Origin: Dactylosporangium aurantiacum
GTDB lineage: Bacteria > Actinomycetota > Actinomycetes > Mycobacteriales > Micromonosporaceae
Assembly (NCBI RefSeq): GCF_000716715.1
Contig: NZ_JNYJ01000014.1
Span: forward strand, 141,319 to 205,318
Reading direction: 5' to 3'
DNA: 64,000 bases
Of the stretch, positions 35,979 through 44,043 are shown one piece after another. The notes beneath the pieces are model-generated. The model was not told the origin of the DNA and made no database searches. It saw only the letters and a program-made list of their open reading frames with translations. Position 1 is the first letter of the stretch. Every line of letters begins with the position of its first letter. The position numbers and the translations under genes were made by a program.

Positions 35979-38900
35979 TCATCCAGCGGCGCGGGACGTG
36001 CCGGGCCGGCCGGACACGCGGCGCACCACCAGGCCGAACAGCACGCTCAGCAGGCCGGCGAGCGCGACGCGGCCCGCCGCGCCGCCGGTGACGGGCAGGC
36101 CGCCGGCGGTCGAGGTCACCGCCGGGGTGTACGTGGCGGTCGCGGTCTGCCCGTAGGCGTCGCTGACCCGGTACACGACCGGGTCCGGGGTGCCGGTGAA
36201 CGTGGGCAGCGGCGTGAACGTCAGCCGCCCGGTCGCCGGATCCAGGGTGTAGGTGCCCTGCCCGGCGATGGTCAGGGTGGTGACCGGGTCGCCGTTCGCG
36301 TCGAGCAGCGTGACGGAGCCGCCCGCGGGGACGGGCAGGGTCACGTGCTGCGGGTCGGTCCGCTGCCCGACGCTGGTCTGCGGCGCGGGCGGCGCGAGGG
36401 CGGGCAGCGTGACGGTCGGCGTGTAGGTGGCCGCGGCCTTCTGCCCGTACGGGTCGGTGACCTGGTAGCTGACCGGCGGCGCGGTGCCGGTGTAGCCGAG
36501 CACCGCCACGAAGCTGATCGTCGCGCCGGTCTCCGCCGCCGCCACCAGGGCGTCCTCCAGATGGGACGACGCGGCGAACAGCGGCGGCGGCACGGTCGCC
36601 GGCGCGGCCACCGGCGGGAGCAGCTCCAGGGTGTAGGTGCCCTTGCCGGCCACGGTGAGCGTGGTGACGGGCCGGTTCGCGGCGTCCAGCAGCGCGATCG
36701 TGCCGCCCGCCGGGACCGGCAGGACCGCGGTCTGCGGGGTCGTGCCGACGCCGGTGGTCGTGCGGTCCGGCGCCGACGGTGGCGGCGGGAGGATGACGGT
36801 GGCCGTGTAGGTGCCCTCCGCCTGCTGCTGGTACGCGTCGGTGGTGCGGTACCCGGTGCTCGCCGCGCCGAGGAACCCGGTCTCGGGCTGGAAGCCGAGC
36901 CCGGTGCCGGTGACCGTGAACGTGCCCTTGCCGGCGACCGTCAGGGTGGTCACCGGGGTGCCGGCGCGCAGCAGCCTGACCTGCCCGCCGGCGGGGACGG
37001 CGACGGTGACGGCGTGCGCCGCGGTGCCCTGCCCGGTGCTGGTCAGATCCGGAGTGCTCGGCCCGGCGGGGGCGGCGACGGCCGGGGTGTAGGTGCCGGT
37101 GGCGCTCTGGCCGTAGGCGTCGGTGACCCGGTAGGTGACGGCGGCGGCGGTACCGGTGTAGCCGAGCGCCGGCGCGAACGTGATCGTGGCGCCGGCGATG
37201 GTGAACGCGCCGCCGGGCGTGGTGACGGTGCCGGCCGGTGCGCCGCCGGGCGCGACGAGGGTGGCGCCGCCGCCGGCGGGGACGGTCACGGTGGCGGTCT
37301 GTGCGGCGGTGCCGGTGCCGGTCGACGTCAGCGGCCCCGGTGCGGGCCCGGCGGGCGGGGTGACCGTCGGGGTGTAGGCGGCGGTGCCCGTCTGCCCGTA
37401 CGCGTCGGTGACCCGGTACGTGACGGCGGACGTGCTGCCGCTGTACCCCGGCGCCGGGGTGAACGTGATCGTGGCGCCGGCGATGGTGAACGCGCCGCCG
37501 GGCGTGGTGACGGTGCCGGCCGGCGCCCCGCCCGGGCCGAGCAGGGTCGCGGAGCCGCCGGCGGGGACGGTGACGGTGGCGGTCTGCGGGGTGGTGCCGG
37601 TGCCGGTGGAGGTGAGGTTCGCCGGCGCCGGCCCGGCGGTGACCGCCGGGGTGTAGGTGGCCGTCCCGGTCTGCCCGTAGGCGTCGGTGACCTCGTAGGT
37701 GACGGCGGTCGCGGTGCCGCTGTGGGCGGGGACCGGCGTGAACGTGATCGTCGTGCCGGACAGCGTGTAGGTGCCCTGCCCGACCACGGTGACCGTCGAG
37801 GCCGGGCTGCCGCCGTCGAGCAGGGTCGCGGAGCCGCCGGCGGGGACGGTGACGGTGGCGGTCTGCGGGGTGCCGCCGGCGCCGGAGGACGTCAGGTTCG
37901 CCGGTGCGGGCCCCGCCGGCGCGGCCACGGCCGGGGTGTAGGTCGCGGTGCCGGTCTGCTGGTACAGGTCGGCGACCTGGTACGTGACGGCGGTGGCGGT
38001 GCCCGCGTACCCGAGGACGGGCGTGAACGTGATCGTCGCGCCGGACAGCGTGTAGGTGCCCTGCCCGGGCACGCTGACCGTGGTCGCCGGGGTGGCGCCG
38101 TCGAGCAGGGTCGCGGAGCCGCCGGCGGGGACGGCGAGGGTGGCGGTCTGCGGGGTGGTCCCGGTGCCGCTGGAGGTGAGGTTGCCCGGGGCGGGCGGCG
38201 GGACCGGCGGCGCGCCGTAGGTGTAGACGTCCTGTGCGGACGTGGCCGACGTGCCGGACGGGGTGGTGACGGTGACGTCGACCGCGCCGCTGCCCGGCGG
38301 GCTGGTCGCGGTGATCGTCGTCGGGCTGTCGACGGTGAACGAGGGCGCCGCCGCGGCGCCGAACCGCACAGCGGTGGCGCCGGTGAGGTCGGTGCCGGTG
38401 ACGGTGACGGTGGTGCCCCCGGCGGCGCTGCCGGTCGCGGGGTTGAGCGCGGTGACCGCCGGGGGCGGGCCGGGCACGAGCATGCCGGTCGTCGCCGGCA
38501 GGCTGTCGCCGGTGCCGGTGGTGGTGTCCACGGTGACCGAGGCGATGTGCCCGACCGCCGAGGTCGTGTACGTGCCGGGCGTGCCGGGCACCGACACCTG
38601 CAGCGTCAGCGTCCCGGACGCGTTCGCCGGGACGGTGAGGCCGGTCAGGTAGGTCGCCGCGGTGCCGGCGATGGCCGGGTCGGTCGTGGCGCCGCCGGCG
38701 AACGTGGAGGAGCCCGGCACGTACGTGGTGCCCGCCGGCAGGGTCACGACGAGGTCGTCGAGCGTCGACGGGGTGGTGCCGGTGTTGGTGACCGTGACGG
38801 TGAGCGTGGCGGTGCCGCCGGACTGCGGGAGCGTGGCCGGGCTCGCCGACACGGCCAGGGTCGTGCGGTTGACCACCGCCGGGATCGCGGGCAGCGCCGC

Positions 38901-39758
38901 GAAGTTCGTGGTGGACGTGTGCTTGACCTGGGTGCCGCTGCTGATGTGGTTCATCGGGCTGACCGCCGTGGCGGTCGCGGTGGTGCCGACCACGGCGAAC
39001 GTGAACTCGGCCGTGTAGTCGGTCGCGGAGGTGGAGCTGAGCCCGGTCAGGAACAGGGTGTCGGTGTAGACCCCGGTGTTGCCGCCGCTCAGCGTGATCT
39101 TCGAGGCGGTCAGCCGGTACGCGTCCGCCGGCCACGACGCGTAGGAGGCGGGCGTGGCGGTGAACAGCTTCGCCGCGCCGATCGTGCCGGTGTTGCCGAC
39201 CACGGTCACCTTCACCGTCCCGCCGAGCTGCGACGTGGCGGTGCTGGAGACCGAGTCGACCTTGTTCGCCGCGGCGGCGATGTCCTCCTCGGCCGTCATG
39301 GTGAACGTGGCCCGGCACAGCGCCGCCGGGGCGAGGTCCGGGCGGGTGGTGTACACGTCGACCGCGTGCGTCTCGGCGCCGGTCGTCGCGCCGCTCGCGG
39401 TCAGGTAGAACGACGCGTTGCCGGAGGCCCCGGCGCCGAGCCCGCCGAGGTGCGCCAGGCCGCTCTCGCTGCCGGCCAGGCCGATGCGCGGCCCCGTGAA
39501 CCCGGTCGCCTTCACCCACAGGTCGGCGTACCCGGCGCCCGTCGCGTTCTGGATCTTGTACATGGCGTAGGCGCTGTCCAGGGTGCCCGCCTGCAGGTAC
39601 AGCACCGGCCCGGACGTGCGGGTCACCGTGACCGTCGCCGCGCCGCACGCCGGCGCGACCGCCAGTGCCGCGGCCGGCGCGACGGCACCCGTGAGCGCCG
39701 CGACGAGGACCGCGAGCAACGCCCTGACCGCACGCGGACCGCTCCGCCTCGCCGACAT
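35979..39758 (-). CDS. LPXTG-anchored surface protein with CshA-type repeats
   Basis: 1259 residues. Order: signal peptide (1-~33), an N-terminal non-repeat domain, a DUF11-like beta domain (~290-420), an IPT/TIG domain (~430-510), then seven CshA-fibril-type repeats of ~85-100 residues. Each has a pattern like LTSTGTGT..QTATVTVPAGGSATLL and ends in VTDAYGQTGTATYTP. LPVTG at 1221-1225, a hydrophobic helix and an Arg-rich tail form a class E/LPXTG-type sortase signal. It should be covalently attached to the wall and act as a stalk or adhesin. No sortase is in the window. The repeats are nearly identical at the DNA level in places, so assembly errors or phase changes are possible. Confidence 0.88.
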   Translation of the reverse strand: MSARRSGPRAVRALLAVLVAALTGAVAPAAALAVAPACGAATVTVTRTSGPVLYLQAGTLDSAYAMYKIQNATGAGYADLWVKATGFTGPRIGLAGSESGLAHLGGLGAGASGNASFYLTASGATTGAETHAVDVYTTRPDLAPAALCRATFTMTAEEDIAAAANKVDSVSSTATSQLGGTVKVTVVGNTGTIGAAKLFTATPASYASWPADAYRLTASKITLSGGNTGVYTDTLFLTGLSSTSATDYTAEFTFAVVGTTATATAVSPMNHISSGTQVKHTSTTNFAALPAIPAVVNRTTLAVSASPATLPQSGGTATLTVTVTNTGTTPSTLDDLVVTLPAGTTYVPGSSTFAGGATTDPAIAGTAATYLTGLTVPANASGTLTLQVSVPGTPGTYTTSAVGHIASVTVDTTTGTGDSLPATTGMLVPGPPPAVTALNPATGSAAGGTTVTVTGTDLTGATAVRFGAAAAPSFTVDSPTTITATSPPGSGAVDVTVTTPSGTSATSAQDVYTYGAPPVPPPAPGNLTSSGTGTTPQTATLAVPAGGSATLLDGATPATTVSVPGQGTYTLSGATITFTPVLGYAGTATAVTYQVADLYQQTGTATYTPAVAAPAGPAPANLTSSGAGGTPQTATVTVPAGGSATLLDGGSPASTVTVVGQGTYTLSGTTITFTPVPAHSGTATAVTYEVTDAYGQTGTATYTPAVTAGPAPANLTSTGTGTTPQTATVTVPAGGSATLLGPGGAPAGTVTTPGGAFTIAGATITFTPAPGYSGSTSAVTYRVTDAYGQTGTAAYTPTVTPPAGPAPGPLTSTGTGTAAQTATVTVPAGGGATLVAPGGAPAGTVTTPGGAFTIAGATITFAPALGYTGTAAAVTYRVTDAYGQSATGTYTPAVAAPAGPSTPDLTSTGQGTAAHAVTVAVPAGGQVRLLRAGTPVTTLTVAGKGTFTVTGTGLGFQPETGFLGAASTGYRTTDAYQQQAEGTYTATVILPPPPSAPDRTTTGVGTTPQTAVLPVPAGGTIALLDAANRPVTTLTVAGKGTYTLELLPPVAAPATVPPPLFAASSHLEDALVAAAETGATISFVAVLGYTGTAPPVSYQVTDPYGQKAAATYTPTVTLPALAPPAPQTSVGQRTDPQHVTLPVPAGGSVTLLDANGDPVTTLTIAGQGTYTLDPATGRLTFTPLPTFTGTPDPVVYRVSDAYGQTATATYTPAVTSTAGGLPVTGGAAGRVALAGLLSVLFGLVVRRVSGRPGTSRAAG
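36130..38220 (-). repeat. Tandem coding repeats of the surface protein
   Basis: Seven units of ~250-350 bases; the third and fourth share long near-identical stretches around 37190-37290 and 37490-37590. They encode the fibril repeats described for the gene. Confidence 0.75.
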
Positions 39759-39787
39759 GCCACCATCCCCCGCCGAGATTCACGAAA

Positions 39788-39805
39788 CGTGATCATTAGA
39801 TCACG
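39788..39805. promoter_or_regulatory. Perfect palindrome between surface protein and methyltransferase genes
   Basis: CGTGATC, four bases, GATCACG. It lies 30 bases upstream of the surface-protein ATG and 60 bases before the divergent methyltransferase. Its AT-rich centre is unusual in this genome. Likely a regulator site. Confidence 0.45.
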
Positions 39806-39864
39806 CGGAGTGGTTTCGCGCGGTGGTTCCGGCGCGGGCGGGACGGGGGTGGCAGGATGCCGTC

Positions 39865-40647
39865 ATGGTCGATCGCGCGCTGCGGTTCGGGACGGTCGCG
39901 GAGGCGTACGAACGGTTCCGGCCCGGGTATCCGCAAGAGCTGCTCGACCTGGTGACGGCGTATGCGGGCGGGCCGGTGCGGACCGCGCTGGAGATCGGGG
40001 CCGGCACGGGCAAGGCGACCCGGCTGTTCGCCCGGCCGGGGACGGCGGTCACCGCCACCGATCCCGACCAGGCGATGCTCGACGAGCTGCGCGGGCACGT
40101 CCCGGCGGACGTCGAGACCGTGTGCGCGGCGTTCGAGGACCTGCGGCCGGGCCGGCGCTACGGGCTGGTGTACGCGGCGGCGGCACTGCACTGGACACGG
40201 CCGGACGGCCGGTGGGCGCGGGTGGCGGCGCTGCTGGAGCCCGGTGGCGTGTTCGCCAACTGCGGCTCGCCGGCCCGGCTGGCGGACCCGGCGGTCGAGG
40301 AGGCGGTCCGGGCCGCGCGGGCGTCATTCCTGGACAGCGATGAGATCCCGTCGCCCGACGGCACGCCGGAGGGGCGCGCGATGCAGTGGCCGGGCACGGA
40401 GCTGGCGCGCTCGCCGTGGTTCACGGACGTGCGGCAGTGCGTGATCGCGCGGCGCCTGCTCATGCCCGCCGCCGACTACGTCGGGCTCCTGTCGACCGTC
40501 TCGGCCTACCTCCAGCTGCCCGCGCCGCGGCGGCAGGAGGTGTACCGCCGCATCGAGGCGGCCCTGCCCGCCACGGTCGAGCTCGCCGCCGACATCACCG
40601 TGCACCTGGCCCGCCGGCGTATTGACGCACAGGTGGACGACGTGTGA
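39865..40647 (+). CDS. Class I SAM-dependent methyltransferase
   Basis: 260 residues. ALEIGAGTGKATRLF is motif I, TATDPDQAML carries the ribose-binding Asp, and LVYAAAALHWT is the motif often seen in trans-aconitate-methyltransferase-like proteins. ATG at 39865. The stop lies three bases before the STAS-HATPase gene, so the two may be co-transcribed. Substrate unknown. Confidence 0.83.
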   Translation: MVDRALRFGTVAEAYERFRPGYPQELLDLVTAYAGGPVRTALEIGAGTGKATRLFARPGTAVTATDPDQAMLDELRGHVPADVETVCAAFEDLRPGRRYGLVYAAAALHWTRPDGRWARVAALLEPGGVFANCGSPARLADPAVEEAVRAARASFLDSDEIPSPDGTPEGRAMQWPGTELARSPWFTDVRQCVIARRLLMPAADYVGLLSTVSAYLQLPAPRRQEVYRRIEAALPATVELAADITVHLARRRIDAQVDDV

Positions 40648-40650
40648 GAG

Positions 40651-41433
40651 GTGAACTACGTTCGGGTCATGCGGTGCGAGGTGCGGGTTGACGGCACCGT
40701 CGTCGAGGTGCTGCCGCACGGCGATCTTCTCGTCGCCGGCGCGGTCCTGCTGCGCGCGGCGGTGCTGAAGTGCCTCGCCCGGGAGCCCGGCGCGGTCCTG
40801 CTGGACCTCGGCGGCGTCACCGGCTTCGACGACCAGGCCCTGTCCGTGTTCCCGCTGCTGGTCCACGCGGCCGCCGCGTGGCCGGGGATCCGGCTGATCG
40901 CGCACTCCGCGCCCCCGGCCCTCGCCGTGCGGATGCGGGCCCGGGCGGTGGCCCGCCAGCTCGTCATGGTGGCCGACGCGGCCGCGGCCCGGGAGCACGC
41001 CGCCGCCGACGGGGGACCGGCGCGGGTGCGGCTGGTGCTGTGCGACGGCGCCGACGACCTGCCACTGGCCCGGGAGGCCGTCCGCGCGGCGTGCGTGCAC
41101 GCGGGGTGGGCGGGCATCGCCGACCCGGCCGAACTGGTGGCCGCGGAGCTGGTCGCCAACGCGGTCCGGCACGCCCCCGGCCCGTGGGTCCTGTCGATCT
41201 CCAGGTCGCCGCACCACCTGCACATCGCGGTCCGCGACCACGGCGCCGAGCCGCCGGTCGTGCGCACCGGCGGGGACTGGTCCACCGGCCGCGGCATGCG
41301 GATCGTCGAGGCGCTGAGCTCCTCGTGGAGCAGCACGCCGACCCCGGACGGCAAGGTGGTGTGGGCGACGATCCGGGCGCCCGGGGCACGGCTCACGGCA
41401 GCCGCCCCCCGGTCCGTCCCGTGGCGGCACTGA
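40651..41433 (+). CDS. STAS-HATPase fusion (anti-sigma kinase type)
   Basis: 260 residues from a GTG. Residues ~8-115 are a STAS fold, but the place where RsbV-type proteins have the phosphorylatable Ser (usually D-S/T-S-G) reads GFDDQAL. Residues ~135-243 are a GHKL ATPase of the RsbW/SpoIIAB group: N-box ELVAAELVANAVRHA (Asn170), G1 DHGAEPP (Asp196), G2 GRGMRIV. Such kinases bind and inhibit sigma factors or phosphorylate STAS antagonists. With the STAS-sigma gene 6 kb away and a canonical STAS next door, partner switching is the likely job. Confidence 0.85.
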   Translation: MNYVRVMRCEVRVDGTVVEVLPHGDLLVAGAVLLRAAVLKCLAREPGAVLLDLGGVTGFDDQALSVFPLLVHAAAAWPGIRLIAHSAPPALAVRMRARAVARQLVMVADAAAAREHAAADGGPARVRLVLCDGADDLPLAREAVRAACVHAGWAGIADPAELVAAELVANAVRHAPGPWVLSISRSPHHLHIAVRDHGAEPPVVRTGGDWSTGRGMRIVEALSSSWSSTPTPDGKVVWATIRAPGARLTAAAPRSVPWRH

Positions 41434-41563
41434 CGTCGGTGTGGGGGCGCCCCGGCACATCGACGCACGCGCCGCCGGCGGGCCGCGGCGCGGCTGCGCA
41501 ACGCCGGCCGAAGGTGCGACACTGCATCGAACGGCCCGAACACGCCGGCAGGAGGACCACGGC

Positions 41564-41908
41564 ATGACCATGCGGGTCTCGGTGCGGGAGAAGGACGGCT
41601 ACAGCATCGTCACCCCGCACGGTGACGTGTTCGCCGACACGTTCGAGCCGCTGTACACGGCGGTGATGGCCCTCGCCGCCGGTGACCGGCCGAGGATCGT
41701 GCTGGACCTCGCCGAGGTGCGCCTGTGCGACTCCAGCGGGCTGGGCATGCTGTTCTCCGCGCACCGGCTGGTCCGCCGGCGCGAGGGCAGCCTGCGCCTG
41801 GTCGGGGTGCAGCCGAACGTCGCGATGGTCCTGCGGATCACGAACATGGACCAGCAGCTGGACGTGCGCGGCTCCGTCGAGGCGGCGACCGGCGACTGGG
41901 AGACCTGA
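41564..41908 (+). CDS. STAS anti-sigma-factor antagonist
   Basis: 114 residues, ATG with AGGAGGACC upstream. Single STAS domain with the intact CDSSGLGML motif; the Ser is the usual phosphorylation site for an RsbW-type kinase. It should release a sigma factor by binding the kinase when unphosphorylated. The STAS-HATPase fusion 130 bases upstream is the obvious partner. Confidence 0.9.
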   Translation: MTMRVSVREKDGYSIVTPHGDVFADTFEPLYTAVMALAAGDRPRIVLDLAEVRLCDSSGLGMLFSAHRLVRRREGSLRLVGVQPNVAMVLRITNMDQQLDVRGSVEAATGDWET

Positions 41909-41938
41909 CCCGGCGGCGCGCGGTCGCCGCCGGTCGCT

Positions 41939-43990
41939 TCACGTGGTGGCCAGGCGCAGCAGCTGCGGGGCGAGCCACGGCGCGACCACCTGCCGCACGC
42001 CCTCCGGGGTGAGGTGCAGCCCGTCGCTGCGGACCCGCACCCCGCCGACCTTCCACGTGAACGCGCCGTCCGGGCACAGCACCCGGTTGAGGTCCAGCAC
42101 CACCGGCCGGCTCGGGTGCGCGGCGGCGACCTCGGCCAGCAGCCGGTTCCACGCGTCGACGCGGTCCTGGGTGTCCTCCGGCCACAGCCCGCCGTCCGGG
42201 CGTTCCTGGCGGCGGGTGTACGGCGCGGTCAGCAGCGCGACCCGGGCGCCCCGCCCGGCGGTCAGCTCCACGGCCCGGCGCAGCTGCCCGGCGAGGTACG
42301 CGTCGTAGGCCGGCTCGCCGACGTGCGTCCAGCGGCCGTCGAGCTTGCGGTCCATCAGCTCCCATCGGTCCAGCAGCACCACCACGACGTCGGGGTCCTG
42401 CGCCGCGGTCGAGCCGCCCCACCGGTACTCCCACGTGCCGCAGTACGGGTAGTTGGTGTGCGGCGCGCCGCCGTAGCGCAGCTCCGGCAGCACCGCGATG
42501 CCGCAGCCCTGCACACCCTCGTTGTGCAGGGAGAAGCCGAAGTCGGTCTGGTCGGGCCAGTACGCGCCGAGGGTCCACGACACCGAGTCGCCGATCACCA
42601 TGACCCGCGGCGGGCCCGGCCGCCGCTCGGCGCGCCGCACCGGAGGCGCCGCCCCCGATGCCGCCCCGGCCGCCGCGCCGGCCTGGGGTGGGGCCGCCGG
42701 CGCGGACGCGTCCGCGGGCGCCGCGGCGAGCACCGGCGGTGGCACGACCACCGGGGCGGGTCCGGCGAGGACCACGACGACGGCGGCCGCGGCGGTCACC
42801 GTCACCGCCAGGCCCGCGGTCCGCCGGGTCGACCAGCCGCCGGCCCGGCGGGCCCGGCCCGCCGTCCGCCGGGCCGGCCAGCCTCCCGCCCAGCGGGCCC
42901 GGCCGGCCGGAGCGGGACGGCGCAGCGGCTGCTCGACGAGGTGGAAGCTGGCCGCGGCGACCGCGACCGTGACGGCGAGCCGCAGCGCCAGCAGCCGCGG
43001 CCCCGCCAGCCCGGTACGCCCGGCGTCCAGGACCGCGAAGAGCGGCCAGTGCCACAGGTAGCCGCCGTAGGAGATCCGCCCGAGCCAGGCCAGCGGCGCC
43101 GCGCCGAGCAGCCGCGCCACCGGCGTGGCCGGGGCGGCCGCGAGCTCGGCGAGGACCGCTGCGGCGGCGACGGCGGCGAGCGCGAACCCGCCCCGGAACA
43201 GCCGCGCGTCGCCGCCGCCGGCGAAGGCCGCGAGCGTGCCGAGCACCGCCGCGCCGGCGAGCGCCGCGGCCCGCCGCGCCACCGGGTGCCGCGCCGCGAC
43301 CGGCAGCGCCGCGGCGAGCGCGCACCCGGCCAGCAGCGCCGCGGCCCGGGTGTCGCTGCCGAAGTACGCCCGGCCGGGGTGCAGCGGGTCGTACAGGACG
43401 GCGGCGGCCACCGCCGACGCGGCGAACCCGGCGGCGCACACCGCGCCGATCAGCCGCCGGGGGCGCCGGGTCCGCACGGCGAGCAGGATCAGCAGCGGCC
43501 ACAGCAGGTAGAACTGCTCCTCGATGGCGAGGGACCAGGTGTGCTGCAGTGGCGAGGCGGCGGCGGTCTCGGTGAAGTAGTCCCCGCCGCGGGCGATCAT
43601 CCGCCAGTTCGCCCAGTACGTCAGCGCCGCGACCGCGTCGCTGCGCAACGCCCCCGGCTCCTGCTCGGGCAGCAGGTACGGCCCGGCGGCGACCACCGCG
43701 CACACGAGCACGACCAGGGCGGGCAGCAGCCGGCGCATCCGGCGCGCCCAGAAGCCGCGCAGCGGGATCCGGCCGGTCAGCTCGGCCTCGCGCAGCAGCA
43801 GCGACGTGATCAGGAACCCGGACAGCACGAAGAACAGGTCGACGCCGAGGAACCCGCCGGGCAGCCAGGCGGGCATCCCGTGCACCAGCAGCACGCCGGT
43901 GAGGGCGACGGCGCGCAGGCCGTCCAGCGGCGGCAGGTGGCGCAACGACACGAGCGGCCGCTTCCCAGCGGTCGCGGCGACAAACGTCAC
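41939..43990 (-). CDS. Acyltransferase 3 - SGNH hydrolase fusion (OafA/YrhL type)
   Basis: 683 residues from a GTG. The N-terminal ~400 residues form an acyltransferase 3 domain of ~10 helices (LRAVALTGVLLVHG, EQFYLLWPL). A Pro/Ala/Arg-rich linker leads to a periplasm-side SGNH domain with VIGDSVSWT (Ser) and SDGLHLTPEG (Asp, His). These enzymes O-acetylate cell-wall polymers or glycans. The DNA of the linker shows short in-frame duplications of an Arg-Ala-Gly-Gly type. Confidence 0.9.
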   Translation of the reverse strand: MTFVAATAGKRPLVSLRHLPPLDGLRAVALTGVLLVHGMPAWLPGGFLGVDLFFVLSGFLITSLLLREAELTGRIPLRGFWARRMRRLLPALVVLVCAVVAAGPYLLPEQEPGALRSDAVAALTYWANWRMIARGGDYFTETAAASPLQHTWSLAIEEQFYLLWPLLILLAVRTRRPRRLIGAVCAAGFAASAVAAAVLYDPLHPGRAYFGSDTRAAALLAGCALAAALPVAARHPVARRAAALAGAAVLGTLAAFAGGGDARLFRGGFALAAVAAAAVLAELAAAPATPVARLLGAAPLAWLGRISYGGYLWHWPLFAVLDAGRTGLAGPRLLALRLAVTVAVAAASFHLVEQPLRRPAPAGRARWAGGWPARRTAGRARRAGGWSTRRTAGLAVTVTAAAAVVVVLAGPAPVVVPPPVLAAAPADASAPAAPPQAGAAAGAASGAAPPVRRAERRPGPPRVMVIGDSVSWTLGAYWPDQTDFGFSLHNEGVQGCGIAVLPELRYGGAPHTNYPYCGTWEYRWGGSTAAQDPDVVVVLLDRWELMDRKLDGRWTHVGEPAYDAYLAGQLRRAVELTAGRGARVALLTAPYTRRQERPDGGLWPEDTQDRVDAWNRLLAEVAAAHPSRPVVLDLNRVLCPDGAFTWKVGGVRVRSDGLHLTPEGVRQVVAPWLAPQLLRLATT

Positions 43991-44007
43991 ACCGGTATGA
44001 GGCGATC

Positions 44008-44033
44008 GATTCGTCCGGCCACACCCGGGGTAG
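44008..44033 (+). promoter_or_regulatory. Sigma-B-like promoter of the TPP enzyme
   Basis: GATT (44008-44011), 16 bases, GGGTAG (44028-44033), followed within 11 bases by the start codon. It fits the SigB/SigF-type pattern G-N-N-T / GGGTA. Confidence 0.4.
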
Positions 44034-44043
44034 GGACGGGGGC

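Noticed and set aside
36130..38220. Regular repeats that might be a CRISPR array
   Set aside because: Units are 250-350 bases, in frame, and encode protein domains; no short palindromic repeats with unique spacers.
34987..39783. A 1598-codon open frame on the reverse strand covering the surface-protein gene
   Set aside because: It is a shadow frame created by high GC; its protein is Arg/His/Gly/Pro-rich and low in hydrophobic residues, while the overlapping frame has signal peptide, repeats and LPXTG.
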